Assembly (NCBI GenBank): GCA_016806645.1
Contig: JACSYO010000004.1
Location: forward strand, 186,001 to 250,000
Length of the DNA: 64,000 nucleotides
Reading direction: 5' to 3'
DNA from: Ophiodon elongatus
Lineage: Eukaryota; Chordata; Actinopteri; Perciformes; Hexagrammidae
Below, piece by piece: positions 44,501 to 53,155 of the stretch; positions within the stretch are counted from its first letter, which is position 1, and every line of letters starts with the position of its first letter. The translations under genes were made by a program, and so were the position numbers. The notes under the pieces were generated by a model that saw only the letters and a list, made by a program, of their open reading frames with translations, was not told the DNA's origin and did no database searches.

Positions 44501-47321
44501 CACTTCATCTGTCATAAATAATGAAATAATTATCTGTTGCTTTATTATTGTTTACTATTTGTTAACACCACCAAAGGAAATGAAGCTCTCTGAGCATGCT
44601 CAGAATCTTCTCTGGTGATTGACGTATCGTTAACGGAGCCTTTTCCTTCACCATGTAGAATTGTGTCCAGCCAGTGTGGGTGGACCTCAATAACAGGCTA
44701 TTAACAGTGTGGAAGACACAACGCAGCACCATGACGACTCTCCTGTTGACTGGACAGGAGAAAGCCATGTCTCAATGTTAGCGCTGAACCCCAATCACAA
44801 TTTTCCACATCTACACTGAGCCGCTGGTTTGTCTTATCTATATCTTATCTATGTTTATATACTCAGTATTTTCTCTTCTGTACACTTCACCTAGGATTAT
44901 GAGAAATAGATTATTCACCACCTCCAACCACTTACACTGAACTGCTATGCCTACATTATTACAAACTACTGCTACTAACAGGTCTCAGTTGCGGAGCCAG
45001 ACATTGTGAACATTCTTCAAACCTACAGTAGGGGAGAGGTTTATGGCAGCTATGTACACTATTTTTCAAACCACTACATATTAAAATGCTCCAAAAATAT
45101 ATAAATGATAGTTACCAAGGAAAAAATATCATCCTGTGAAGCCGGCATCCTATTTTGTATCTAACTGTTCTCCAACTGTCCATCATTCTGAAGCCACAAC
45201 CAGGCGGCCACCTCCAGTTCTGCTGAGTGAAGCAGATGGGGAAGTGTCTTAAAACTTGAATTATCTCTGCTGACCAGCAGGGGGCGACTCCTCCAGTCGC
45301 AAAAAGAAGATTGTATAGAAGTCTACGAGAAAATGACCCTACTTCTCACTTGATTTATTACCTCAGATATATTGTATTGTAGTAGTAGTGAGGGCTACCT
45401 CTGTGTGTGAAAGTAATAATTACATACCTGCTTATGAATAGTGTCGCACTGCTTAGGCTTTAGTAGTTATTATAAGCCTCAACATCATAGCAAGGTTGCC
45501 TCCTCTACTGCTGTGGCTGCAGGCTTTATGGTCGCACATGCATGAGTGGGAATGTAACACATTCCTGCAGCCTGACACAACATACCTGCTCTGTAGCGCC
45601 TCTCCTCTCCGCCCTGACGGAGAAAACAAACGGTTCAAACGCTCGTAGAGGTCTAAATAGATCCAAAAGGAAGTAATGGCTGACGCTTTGATCAGCTGGT
45701 CATTTCTCTGCAGAAGACTCACACTTTTGGTTTTGTTTGAGCTACAAACATGCACAGTCTACCTCTGTTAACAGAGTTGTTTTTATCAGTAAGCTTTCCA
45801 CATATTGAGCTCTGGAGGGAGGGGAGAGGAGTTGAATACACTCATCTTTCTGTTTTCCCATCGGGTTACCAGCAAAAACACATTGTTAAAAAACTGATTT
45901 GGGAACGCACTTCAGGTATACCGTATATATCTTATTCCATTGCTTTATTTTGATTGATGCACCTTTTGGAGAGGTGGTGGCAACTACTGTTTACCCTTTG
46001 CCGAATATCAGACCCTGAGTACTGAGAATCCCCTCCGGCGTCTAATGCACGCCTCTCCGACTCTGGCCAGAGAGCGGCGAGTGGGGAGTCAGAGGCTTCG
46101 GCTCCGATGCACATCAGAAAGCAGCTGTCGCTCCGCTGCAGCGCCGGAGGGCAGAGAAGCAAACCAGGGCCCCGTGCGGCTATCACCGGGGTGGTCCTGG
46201 TCCTGGATCACATTTCTCCACCACTGACAGGTGGACGTGTGGACACTGTTGCAGCTGTATTGCTGCATCCCTTCCCCTCTGTCGTCAACAGGCCCGTGTT
46301 TGGAACACAGTGGTTCTTTTTTAGCTATTTCTGCCATCCACACCCTGCTCTATCAAATCATCTCTGGGACCTGAGGCTTGTTTTTTACACCTCTGGTCTA
46401 TCTTTTGATTTTTACACATGCATTTAAACATGTTTGTAAAAACCCAGACACTTGAAACATTTTCATTGCCGAGCAGCCAGAAAACAAAGAACATTGCTCC
46501 TTAAAAACTGCTTTCTTCGTGCATGTAAATTAATTTAGTTGAGCGGTTGTTGTGGTATCCTCTGCAATGTTCCCACAATCAGGAATCAGAGTTCCCCTCC
46601 CCCCCTACACTTTCCTGGCATTGCGAGTCTGCGTCAAAGAAAAGACAATTCACACGTCTTCTTCTGTCACTTTTTGTGTGTGCAATTGAGTTTGTACGAT
46701 TCATTGAGCCAAAGCTACAGAGACACACAAAAGACAGAGTGGTTGGCGATAGGTCAGAGAGGCAATGAGAGGCTGCCAGCAGGAGGCTCGGACAGCAGGC
46801 CTTTCACCACGATGTCCAACGTGGACATTTAGGACGGGCAGATCGTCTTCAGACGAGGTCAGACAACATACAGAGCATAGTGGAGTCTTAAAACATCCTC
46901 TCCTCTGTAATCCACCAGGTACGTGGTCAGTAGCATTGGCAGAATGGTTCTCTGTTGGCAGTGTGTAAAGGCTGTACAGTGTACTGACCGCGGCCTAGTT
47001 GGTAGTCCTTTTAACTACAAGTTTGCCGGTTCGATCCCCGGCTCCTCCTGTCATTGAGCGAGACACTGAACCTCAAGTTGCTCGCCGGGCGCTTTACAGC
47101 AGCTTACTGCTCCCAAATGCTTGAGATGGGTTACATGCCAAGGTCAGATTTCATGTATGTACCAGTATGTATATGGAAATTGAAACAGTTGAATAAAACA
47201 GTAATGGTGTTAAAGGACTTTGAAGCTGATGAGACCAGCTTCATTTACAACAACACTTCAGGGCGGGGGGATCAAGTTCCCTCCCCCAGAGCAGGGGAGT
47301 GCAGACAGCACACCAGTTAAT

Positions 47322-47354
<33 letters not shown>

Positions 47355-50300
47355 CTGACAGGTTATGAATGGGCAAGTGTTGGCTGGAAGAAAACTGATT
47401 GCAATAAGATAAGGAAAGTGGCAAATCAGACACCGAGTTCTGGGATTGTGCTGTACTGTTAGGACACGAATGACATCCATCATGGCCGACTTCCTTAGTA
47501 CTTAGGCTTTGAGCTGAATGCTAACATTAGTATGCTAATATGCTCACAATGACAGTGTTAACATACTGATGTTTAGCAGGTAATATTTAGCAGCTCAGTC
47601 CATGTGGACTTTGCTTGGCAGAACAACTAGTGTGGCTGCAGACAAGTGACATACATACTAAACGTCCCAGTCTGCAAAATACAGTGTAAATGCCTTGTGC
47701 AGTCACAACGTGTAGGGAAGCCCCCAGTTACTCTTTGATTAAGTCCCTGTGGAAAGGGCGGTAAATGAATACAGCTGCAATGCAGAAGTGCCTTAAACCT
47801 GCATTCTCTCTGCTGACCACCAGGGGGCGACTCCTCTGGTTGTATAGAAGTCTATAGAAAATGACTCTACTTCTCTCTTGATTTATTCCCTCAGTAAACA
47901 TTGTAAACATGAGTTTATGTCTCAATCTCTAGTTTCAAGTCTTCTTCAATACAGCATGATGTTCATTTAGTAAATTATGGTCCATTTAGAGTCAAACAGA
48001 CCATAAAGCAGGGGATGCTTTAGGGCGGGGCTACAAGGTTGTCCACTCTGGAAGTTGTCTGTGTTTTTGTCTTATAACTTTAACCCTTTCGCAGTGTGTT
48101 TTTACTTAATGAAAGTTAATTAGTAACATTTTGTTTGCCTAAAAATGTCTTATTCAGCGATCAATCGTTTGCTTCTCCCTCTTGTGTCACTTCTGGTTGC
48201 GAATTAACCGCCAAAAACCAAGATGGCCGGTGACTGCTTCCACTTCCTCTATACAGTCTATGATATGTACTGATGTTAGTTGACTTTCATTGAAGCGATG
48301 TGAGAATTGCTTGTCATTTGATCCCGTCTGCTGTGTGCAGATGGGTTTTCCACAGACTGGTGTCCTACCAGTGCTGCCAGCAGAGCAGCGGTGTTGGGTT
48401 TCCCGTCTCAGTCAGGCAGGGTTACCACCTGATCCGTCAGTCGGAGCTCACAGTCTAACAGGGCAACATCGCTATGCTAGTAAGCTAATAGCTCATATCA
48501 CTGCTGTCGGGTTTCTCCCTCCTCTTCACTCCAGCATACCTGAGTGAACTGAGAGGCAGGTATCCCAGTAACTGTTCATAAATAGACATCAGGACTGCCG
48601 GCAGGCTGCTGGTAATTAGGGTAATGGCCCCAGGTATCCTGATACAGGGGCTTCCTTCTCTGACTGGCTTTGTTTGCTCCGCTTGTTTTTCATCAACGTT
48701 TTAATGGCGTTGACCTCTCCCCCCAGGCTTAATCTCAGGCTATTGCTTTCCCTGGGCTGCTTCAGCACCGTCATATTTTCCACCCCTGACCACTTTGCAC
48801 ACCATCCTGCCAGGCGATGGTGGCAAGAACTGATGAATATTCAGTGTGAATATTAATGGTTATTCATCATTAACACGAATGATGACTGATATATCTGTCA
48901 ATAATTATATAGGTTTTTTTGTTTCAGAGTTTTGTACATTGTAACAGCAGTAAAGAAAATAAAAATCTTTTCAAATTGACATTAGCTCCTGCGATAAATT
49001 AGTAGTCGTGATCCGTGATGGATAAAGGGGCCAGGCCAATATGTTGGCTGGTATTACTTTATGACACATAGATCGGTATCCGCACGAAAGTCGCCTTATA
49101 ATTAACAATAAATGTCGGTACAGAAATGCTCACAACATAATTGAAGTCATTGAGAAATAGTGTCAACTGTAAAATGTCCCACTCATCATGACACATTATC
49201 AGCTTTTAATAGCGAACACGTTAGTAAACAGTTCCCTATTCACACATAACCACAAGCCCAATATTCACTCTGCTTTTAGCTCTGTTTTTGGTCTCCACCA
49301 ACTTGTGTCTGTTTAGCTGCTAAATGCTCCACTATATTGACCAGCTACTCCCTAACTGGGAATGTCTGCCTCTCCTGTGCAGGTAGTGGGCTCATAAAAG
49401 CTTTCACACTAAAAAACAGCTGCTGGCTGCTGGTGGAAACTACGCTCATGAGAACTGTGAGACTCAACCAAACTCGTAAATCTGCCATAAAACCATAACG
49501 ATGAGGTGAAAGAGGCTTCAAAGCCTTTTAATGAATCGATAAAAAAATTTAAGTCAAGTTATTAAGTAGGAATAGTATTGAAATCTGATGGTTTTCTTGA
49601 CAAGCCCACAAGGTTTTATTTTACTCTGCTATTATTTATTTATCTGATTTATTTGTCTAATCCTAACTTCTAAAGTAATATGCTGTTTCAATATGCCCTA
49701 TAAATCTATTGGAAATTAATTTTGTATCATTTTCAGTGTGAACAGTGGTGTAAGTGATTTTGTACAGTATGCGGGTCGCACTCATTTCCTCACTCTCTGT
49801 GTCTCAGCGCAGCACTGATGGGTTCTGGAAGTCGGTGGCCAGGTACGTTCCAAGGGACCCCGGGGACATGCGCATCCTGAACCCCTACTTCATCCAGGAG
49901 GCCTCCTTCAAGCTCATTGGCCTGCCTCACAACAATGGACAGATGGGCAGAGGGGTGAGAGACCTGCTGTTCTCCTGGCAGTCACTTTCCGCTCCGCTCT
50001 CGGGTTGAGAAGTAGCAGGAACAGCGTGAGCCGTTTCACACGCGGCGGCGAGCTAATGGTCAGGACTGGAGCCTCTGGTTGCCGACTCCACTGTCTGTCC
50101 GTTTGCATTACCGTTGGCCTCTGTGAACACACACCAGACGCTTCAGGGAGCCGAGCACCCAGCCCCGAACCCAGTCTGAAAACAACATGTTACCATTAGG
50201 TTGTTATAAATAGAACCATTCTTCAGATTTCACATCTGTAAGATCTCCACACGATAACGACAACAGTTTAAATAACGCCGGTCACTACATACTCCACATG

Positions 50301-53067
50301 TTCTGAGGTATAAGTCATGGCTCTCCTTCAAACACATGTCTGTTTTTTCAGAATATCCCAACCCTGGGGACGGTCGCCATAACGATGGCCCTTCATAACT
50401 GTGATGAAGTAGCAGTGGCTGGATTCGGCTACAACATGAGCACCCCCCACGCCCCTCTGCACTACTATGAGAAGATCAGGATGGCGGCCATCAAAGAGGT
50501 AATTGTTGATGTCTCTGTGAAGGGTTTTATAAACTGTCCATTTGTCCCATTTCTCTCAATCAATTCCTATTGTCTGAGTCTCAGTACATGTGTGAGTCTT
50601 TCCATTTCTCCTCAATGCTGTCCAGCCAGTCTCAAAGTGCGACGATTCTCTTTGTACCTTTTTCCAGTGATCGCATTCTCGGTCGCCTTTAACTTTAACC
50701 AGATATCGGTCTTCGCGTTGAGCCTTTTGCTTCATCAGATTGCCTAGATCAGTCCACAAATGTCTTTGGTAATCCATAACCCAGTTTCAAATCCTTTGAG
50801 TTGATTGTATCGCTCAAAAGTTGCCGTGGTTTAGGGAATACAGCGCTATACCCTAACTTGAGGCTCATGCTGTGTTCACACTGCGAGCCGCCATAGACTG
50901 TATATAAGAAGTGGACGTAGTCATCGTGATGTCAACTGTTTTGAAGCCTCAAGTTGCCGTCGCCATCTTAGCTTTGCAACCCGTAAACCGAAGTGACCAC
51001 ACCGCGGTAGAGACGCCATATACGTCTCTGGTGTCGACCTGTCAATCACCTTGTAGCCCCGCCCTAAAGCATCCCCTGCTTTATGGTCTGTTTGACTCTA
51101 AATGGACCATAATTTACTAAATGAACATCATGCTGTATTGAAGAAGACTTGAAACTAGAGATTGAGACATAAACTCATGTTTACAATGTTGAGTCATTTT
51201 CTATAGACTTCTATACAATCAGAGGAGTCGCCCCCTGCTGGTCAGCAGATAATGCAGGTTTTAGACACTTCCGCATTGGCTTCACTTGTCAGAACAGGAG
51301 GTTGCCGTCTGCCGCAGCAACAGGCTACAAGTCATTTTCAATGGAAGCCGGTGACAAGAAGCTACAAATTGCAACATCAAACTGAAGCGTCACCCAATCG
51401 TATGGTTTTGTTTCACCAAAATAAAAAGCTGTTAGCCAGTTCCCGGTGCCACGACATAACTACGTCAAAGAGCGCCAGAGCAACACCGACTTTTGTGCAA
51501 AAGAGCAATCCCTTTTGTTGCTTCTGTCGCTGGTAGTATGAACACAGCATTAGACGCACAAATAAGTCTAAAAAAGGCTTTGTCCTCTTCAGAACAAATC
51601 AAATATACAGTATCGTCATAGTTAAAATTTGCCATTGAGGAGAATTAGCTGATGAAACCTTGTGGCCACTCGGTCTTTTTCCACTATACATTTTTGACAC
51701 ATTAGTAGCCTAAATTTGTGAAGGACTGGGTGGTGAATTTCCAGTTCAGCTTGATGATTCATCGCCTCCGACCACAGGTGTGTGACCCACTATTTCCTGC
51801 ACATTTTTACTCTTAATGGACTTAATCCTCCCACACAATATCACAACCCCCTAAATTTGTTAGCATTCTGACCGACCTGTCCACCAACATCCTATTAGTT
51901 AGCTTTTGAAAGGTTTACGCTGCACTGGAACAGTTTACTGTGACCTTTTCTTTCATCTGAAATGCCTCTCAGGAGGGATTTACCCAGCATGCAGCGTAGT
52001 GGCCTGGGCTTGTGTATGAAATCTCAAGTGCAGCAACATTGCTGGGTGCCAGTTTTTGAGACCATTTTTTGCTCCACTTCACCGCCTCACGGTCCCCGGC
52101 CTGCTCATAAATCACTCTTAGCCCAGGTTACTGAGACAGACATGCAATCCCCTTCATCCTATTTTCACCGACTGCTACGGACTTGTGTTTCAGCTCCAAG
52201 AGGCACAGAGCGGCTTGGCCCCCGACCCCTGGCCTGTATTATTGAGACAGGAGAGAAGGGCATTCATTTCTACGCTCCTCCATTAGCCCACATGGACCGA
52301 TCCAACCGAGACTCCAACGCCACCATGTTTATGATCTTTTTCTAATCTGAGAGTTGGTCAATTAAATTCATTGAGTCATTTAATGAGAAAATTAGAAAAA
52401 TGTAGACAATTTGCAAGATCCACAATTTTAATTATAACTTAAATAATCAACACTTTGCCAAAGAAGACTATTATTATGTTTTTAAAAAGAATCGTCATCA
52501 GCAACCAAACAGACTTATTTGGAACCTCCACCGAGGTGGTACTGAAAAAGCACCAGGTACTATCCACAACCTTTGCTAATGGAAACACGAAAAAAAACAC
52601 CTTTCTAATGTGTGACGAACGAGACCGAGCATGCACCTGTTGGTTACGCAACATCGTGAGTTTGATTTGGGTCAGTTTGCAGTCAGTAAAGGTAAAAAGA
52701 CCTCATTTTAAAAACACCAAAGCCTTCGGCAGACAGATCAACCGACCAGCATCACCATCACTCAAAAAGATGTGGATCAATACCCATGATATTACACCAG
52801 TGCTATGCTTAGTTTGCTGTAAGTGGAATAAAAGAAAATTAAGTTTTTAATAAAATGTTGAAAGTGAAAAATATAGAAACATAACTTGAGTGTGCTGTGC
52901 TGTCTGCACTGAATCCTAACCGCCTACCGTCCCGTCCTCGTGCGTCTCTGTCCCCTCTGCAGTCCTGGACCCACAACATATCGAGAGAGAAGGAGTTCCT
53001 GCTGAAGCTGGTGAAGGCTGGAGTCATCCAGGACCTGACCAACGGGATCTGTGGTGCAGGATGCTGA
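25689..53067 (+). CDS. st3gal3: ST3 beta-galactoside alpha-2,3-sialyltransferase 3
   Basis: This Golgi type II membrane enzyme transfers sialic acid from CMP-Neu5Ac to the 3-OH of terminal galactose, mainly on Gal-beta-1,3/1,4-GlcNAc chains (CAZy GT29). Ten coding exons join: 25689-25800, 29186-29231, 29432-29524, 34233-34327, 35971-36034, 38120-38215, 38614-38800, 49808-49954, 50352-50498, 52963-53067. The sum is 1092 nt, 363 residues plus stop, with every junction in phase and GT-AG. Human ST3GAL3 is 375 residues. Visible parts are an N-terminal anchor (about 9-25), the L motif (143 to about 190), the S motif (about 274-297), motif III HYYE (317-320) and motif VS H333/E338. Cys143 and Cys297 are the pair that forms the conserved L-S disulfide. 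Teleosts have a and b paralogues, and I cannot tell which this is. The stem is shorter than in human, so a skipped or alternative exon in intron 1 is possible. Confidence 0.93.
26034..27270. mobile_element. Putative non-autonomous DNA transposon with inverted ends
   Basis: 'agggctgggcaat' near 26034 is matched in inverted orientation by 'ttgcccagccct' ending near 27270. The 'gggctgggcaat' end is one I associate with hAT-like MITEs of fish. Interior sequence at 26845-26920 ('gggacgatatgaaaac', 'cacgatcatcctgg') also looks element-derived. A second repeat copy (26122-26712) sits inside. No transposase frame is present. Confidence 0.45.
26122..26712 (+). repeat. Dispersed 'gtctgtatataagaagtgga' repeat, copy 1
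   Basis: It shares with copies at 33675, 45185, 47775 and 50892 the end 'ctgtatataagaagtgga', 'tgtagccccgccctaaagca', 'aatggaccataat' and 'gaggagtcgccccctg'. The 'gacttctatacaaccagagg' segment is tandemly duplicated inside this copy (about 26507 and 26579, 70-odd bases apart). It is probably a non-autonomous DNA element. Confidence 0.75.
29186..29231 (+). CDS. st3gal3: st3gal3 coding exon 2
   Basis: The acceptor is 'tttgtctag' and the donor 'gtaagt'. The exon encodes [15 protein letters not shown] plus part of the next Leu, matching human EYDRLGFLLNLD. It belongs to the luminal stem. Phase 1 in, phase 2 out. Confidence 0.88.
29432..29524 (+). CDS. st3gal3: st3gal3 coding exon 3
   Basis: The acceptor 'gtgtccacag' follows a C-rich tract; the donor is 'gtaaga'. 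It encodes [19 protein letters not shown] and [11 protein letters not shown], matching human [20 protein letters not shown]. It contains one N-glycosylation sequon (NLS). Confidence 0.92.
30538..30595. repeat. Perfect 25 bp inverted repeat with 8 bp loop
   Basis: The left arm 30538-30562 starts 'tcacaatgtagcc' and the right arm 30571-30595 ends 'ggctacattgtga'. They are exact reverse complements around 'cctattgt'. Transcribed, it would form an uninterrupted 25 bp hairpin. Confidence 0.95.
31570..31860. repeat. Possible MITE-like repeat fragment
   Basis: The motifs 'agtagtatgcatttaattggga', in two halves, and 'ccatgcatactgtttgcatac' recall the 1655-1912 stretch and a common small teleost element. 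The boundaries are not resolved. Confidence 0.3.
33675..33822 (-). repeat. Dispersed 'gtctgtatataagaagtgga' repeat, copy 2 (partial)
   Basis: The reverse complement begins 'cagactgtatataagaag', followed by 'gtgacgtcacccatt' and 'ggaagtgaccatatttgg', as in the copy at 26122. It is truncated after about 150 bases. Confidence 0.7.
34233..34327 (+). CDS. st3gal3: st3gal3 coding exon 4
   Basis: The acceptor is 'atatcaacag' and the donor 'gtatga'. It encodes [20 protein letters not shown] and [11 protein letters not shown], matching human FSKPAPMFLDDSFRK and VPPFGIKGQ. Phase 2 in, phase 1 out. Confidence 0.93.
34328..35970 (+). other. Intron 4 of st3gal3
   Basis: A 1.6 kb intron with a poly-C run near 34494 and no recognised element or exon. 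Confidence 0.7.
35971..36034 (+). CDS. st3gal3: st3gal3 coding exon 5
   Basis: The acceptor has a strong pyrimidine tract ('tctctctcttcaacctgcag') and the donor is 'gtgagt'. It encodes [20 protein letters not shown] plus D, matching human DNLIKAILSVTKEYRLTPALD. Phase 1 in, phase 2 out. Confidence 0.92.
36035..38119 (+). other. Intron 5 of st3gal3
   Basis: A 2.1 kb intron with a (CA)n-(TA)n microsatellite at 36698-36757. Nothing else is recognised. Confidence 0.7.
36698..36757. repeat. Compound (CA)n-(AT)n microsatellite
   Basis: 'acacacacac' runs into 'atatatatat' after a short 'tcacatatatatac' joint. Confidence 0.95.
38120..38215 (+). CDS. st3gal3: st3gal3 coding exon 6: start of sialylmotif L
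   Basis: It encodes [20 protein letters not shown] then [12 protein letters not shown]. [20 protein letters not shown] is the CMP-sialic acid-binding L motif, and its Cys (residue 143) pairs with the S-motif Cys in the family. The sequon NRS is present. The acceptor is 'gtgttccag' and the donor 'gtgcgt'. Phase 2 both sides. Confidence 0.95.
38216..38613 (+). other. Intron 6 of st3gal3
   Basis: A 398 bp intron with an (AT)n tract at 38486-38522 and nothing else. Confidence 0.85.
38486..38522. repeat. (AT)n microsatellite
   Basis: An alternating TA tract in intron 6. Confidence 0.95.
38614..38800 (+). CDS. st3gal3: st3gal3 coding exon 7: rest of sialylmotif L
   Basis: After the split Arg codon it encodes [40 protein letters not shown] and [20 protein letters not shown] with RL. 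It is close to human [26 protein letters not shown]. The acceptor is 'gtgttgcag' and the donor 'gtaagg'. It is the largest exon and ends in phase 0. Confidence 0.95.
39300..39426 (-). repeat. LINE 3'-UTR duplicated segment, copy a
   Basis: About 125 bp ('caggaccagggtccag' through 'gcgaggcgagaaggc' to 'catgaattcataca') is repeated in diverged form at 42838-42963 on the other side of the Rex3 insertion. Confidence 0.8.
39416..39426. repeat. Left target-site duplication of Rex3
   Basis: 'gaattcataca' is repeated exactly at 42780-42790, flanking the Rex3 body. Confidence 0.8.
39575..40980 (+). pseudogene. Rex3 ORF, endonuclease and linker region
   Basis: The open frame 39575-40315 contains [40 protein letters not shown] and [19 protein letters not shown], the endonuclease signature. 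A frameshift occurs right after RETWRG (40315). Coding continues in other frames: [20 protein letters not shown] (40320), [20 protein letters not shown] (40515) and [20 protein letters not shown] (40780). At least three frame changes make the protein non-functional. Confidence 0.85.
40984..42309 (+). pseudogene. Rex3 ORF, reverse transcriptase domain
   Basis: A 441-codon open frame. Its first part to about 41115 is a shifted reading, since the true frame there continues from 40580-41119. From there it reads [97 protein letters not shown] (motif A), [20 protein letters not shown] and [13 protein letters not shown] (catalytic FADD), then [20 protein letters not shown]. It ends at a TAG (42307-42309) where the frame would otherwise continue [15 protein letters not shown], so a nonsense change probably ended it. 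Confidence 0.88.
42310..42750 (+). pseudogene. Rex3 ORF, C-terminal region
   Basis: The frame resumes after the [78 protein letters not shown] and a final LLPPRPDPG followed by stop. It is the conserved tail of the Rex3 protein, ending just before the GATG repeats. Confidence 0.85.
42780..42790. repeat. Right target-site duplication of Rex3
   Basis: An exact copy of the left 'gaattcataca', directly after the GATG tail. Confidence 0.8.
42838..42963 (-). repeat. LINE 3'-UTR duplicated segment, copy b
   Basis: This is the diverged partner of 39300-39426. It shares 'ggcaggaccagggtccag', 'aaacctgcgaggcgaga', 'gagttagtaatgtgcat' and 'catgaattcataca'. Confidence 0.8.
43071..43117 (-). repeat. Tandem 23 bp duplication in LINE 3' UTR
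   Basis: 'cctgagccagccctaactat' occurs twice head to tail. Confidence 0.85.
43089..44279 (-). pseudogene. L2-type LINE ORF2, reverse transcriptase C-terminal half
   Basis: Minus-strand reading from 44279: [20 protein letters not shown] (motif A), [26 protein letters not shown] (catalytic YADD), [15 protein letters not shown], then [10 protein letters not shown] and an in-frame TGA (complement of 43611-43613). After it the same frame goes on through [20 protein letters not shown] sequence to [40 protein letters not shown] and [14 protein letters not shown], ending at 43089. A single nonsense codon is the only break I see in about 1.19 kb. The endonuclease half is absent through 5' truncation. 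Confidence 0.85.
45185..45360 (-). repeat. Dispersed repeat, copy 3 (partial)
   Basis: It shares 'tctgctgaccagcaggggg', 'cgactcctcc', 'tgtatagaagtctac' and 'aaaatgaccctacttctc' with the copies at 26122 and 47775, in reverse orientation. The other half is missing. Confidence 0.7.
46985..47205 (+). mobile_element. tRNA-derived SINE
   Basis: The head has an A-box-like 'ggcctagttggtagt' and a clear B-box 'ggttcgatccc' (about 47029) at RNA polymerase III spacing. 'gagcgagacactgaacc' and 'ttgctcgccgggcgc' follow, phrases I know from teleost tRNA-SINE bodies, and the tail runs 'gttgaataaaac'. It is not a functional tRNA gene, because the stem pairing and 3' end are not tRNA-like. Confidence 0.65.
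47324..47352. repeat. (CA)n microsatellite
   Basis: An uninterrupted CA tract. Confidence 0.95.
47775..48262 (-). repeat. Dispersed 'catagactgtatat' repeat, copy 4
   Basis: Reverse-oriented copy. Its end reads 'catagactgtatagagg' on the minus strand and it carries 'tgtagccccgccctaaagca', 'aatggaccataattt' and 'gaggagtcgccccctgg'. An incidental 37-codon open stretch in it is identical to one in the 26122 copy. It is shared repeat sequence, not a gene. Confidence 0.8.
49808..49954 (+). CDS. st3gal3: st3gal3 coding exon 8: first half of sialylmotif S
   Basis: The acceptor is 'ctctgtgtctcag' and the donor 'gtgaga'. It encodes [40 protein letters not shown] and HNNGQMGRG, matching human [31 protein letters not shown] and NNGLMGRG. 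Phase 0 both sides. Confidence 0.95.
49955..50351 (+). other. Intron 8 of st3gal3
   Basis: A 397 bp intron with no recognised element. Confidence 0.85.
50352..50498 (+). CDS. st3gal3: st3gal3 coding exon 9: rest of motif S and motif III
   Basis: The acceptor is 'tgttttttcag' and the donor 'gtaatt'. It encodes [40 protein letters not shown] and KIRMAAIKE. GxVAxxMALxxCDEV with Cys297 completes the S motif. HYYE (317-320) is motif III, whose His is important for catalysis in the family. Exactly 49 codons, phase 0 both sides. Confidence 0.95.
50499..52962 (+). other. Intron 9 of st3gal3
   Basis: A 2.5 kb intron. It includes a dispersed-repeat copy (50892-51350). The remainder, 51350-52962, has short open frames without recognised motifs. 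Confidence 0.75.
50892..51350 (+). repeat. Dispersed 'catagactgtatat' repeat, copy 5
   Basis: It starts 'catagactgtatataagaag', carries 'tgtagccccgccctaaagca' and 'gaggagtcgccccctgctgg', and lacks the stretch 'ttactgagggaataaatcaa' present in copy 1. Confidence 0.8.
52963..53067 (+). CDS. st3gal3: st3gal3 coding exon 10: sialylmotif VS and C-terminus
   Basis: The acceptor is 'gtcccctctgcag'. It encodes [20 protein letters not shown] and [14 protein letters not shown], then TGA (53065-53067). WTHNIxREKEFL matches the VS motif with His333 and Glu338. The human protein ends at SSGI, so CGAGC is a short extension. The sequon NIS is present. Confidence 0.95.
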
Positions 53068-53087
53068 TGGCCCTCGCTCAGCATCAC

Positions 53088-53155
53088 GATGGATGGATGG
53101 ATGGATGGATGGATGGATGGATGGATGGATGGATGGATGGATGGATGGATGGATG
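53088..53155. repeat. (GATG)n microsatellite, about 17 units
   Basis: A pure tetranucleotide tract starting about 20 bases after the st3gal3 stop codon. Confidence 0.97.

Larger units (their letters stand above)
38801..49807 (+). other. Intron 7 of st3gal3 (11 kb, transposon-rich)
   Basis: The longest intron. It contains a minus-strand L2 LINE (38962-44290) with a nested Rex3 (39427-42779), two dispersed-repeat copies (45185, 47775), a tRNA-derived SINE (46985) and a CA microsatellite. The segments 44300-45180, 45360-46980 and 48265-49807 show nothing I recognise. Confidence 0.85.

Noticed and set aside
46985..47060. A tRNA gene
   Set aside because: The B-box is good, but the acceptor and anticodon stems do not pair properly and the SINE body continues directly, so this is a SINE head.
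53088..53155. GATG tract as the tail of a second Rex3
   Set aside because: No Rex3 3' coding sequence precedes it. The bases upstream are st3gal3 exon 10, so it is an independent microsatellite.
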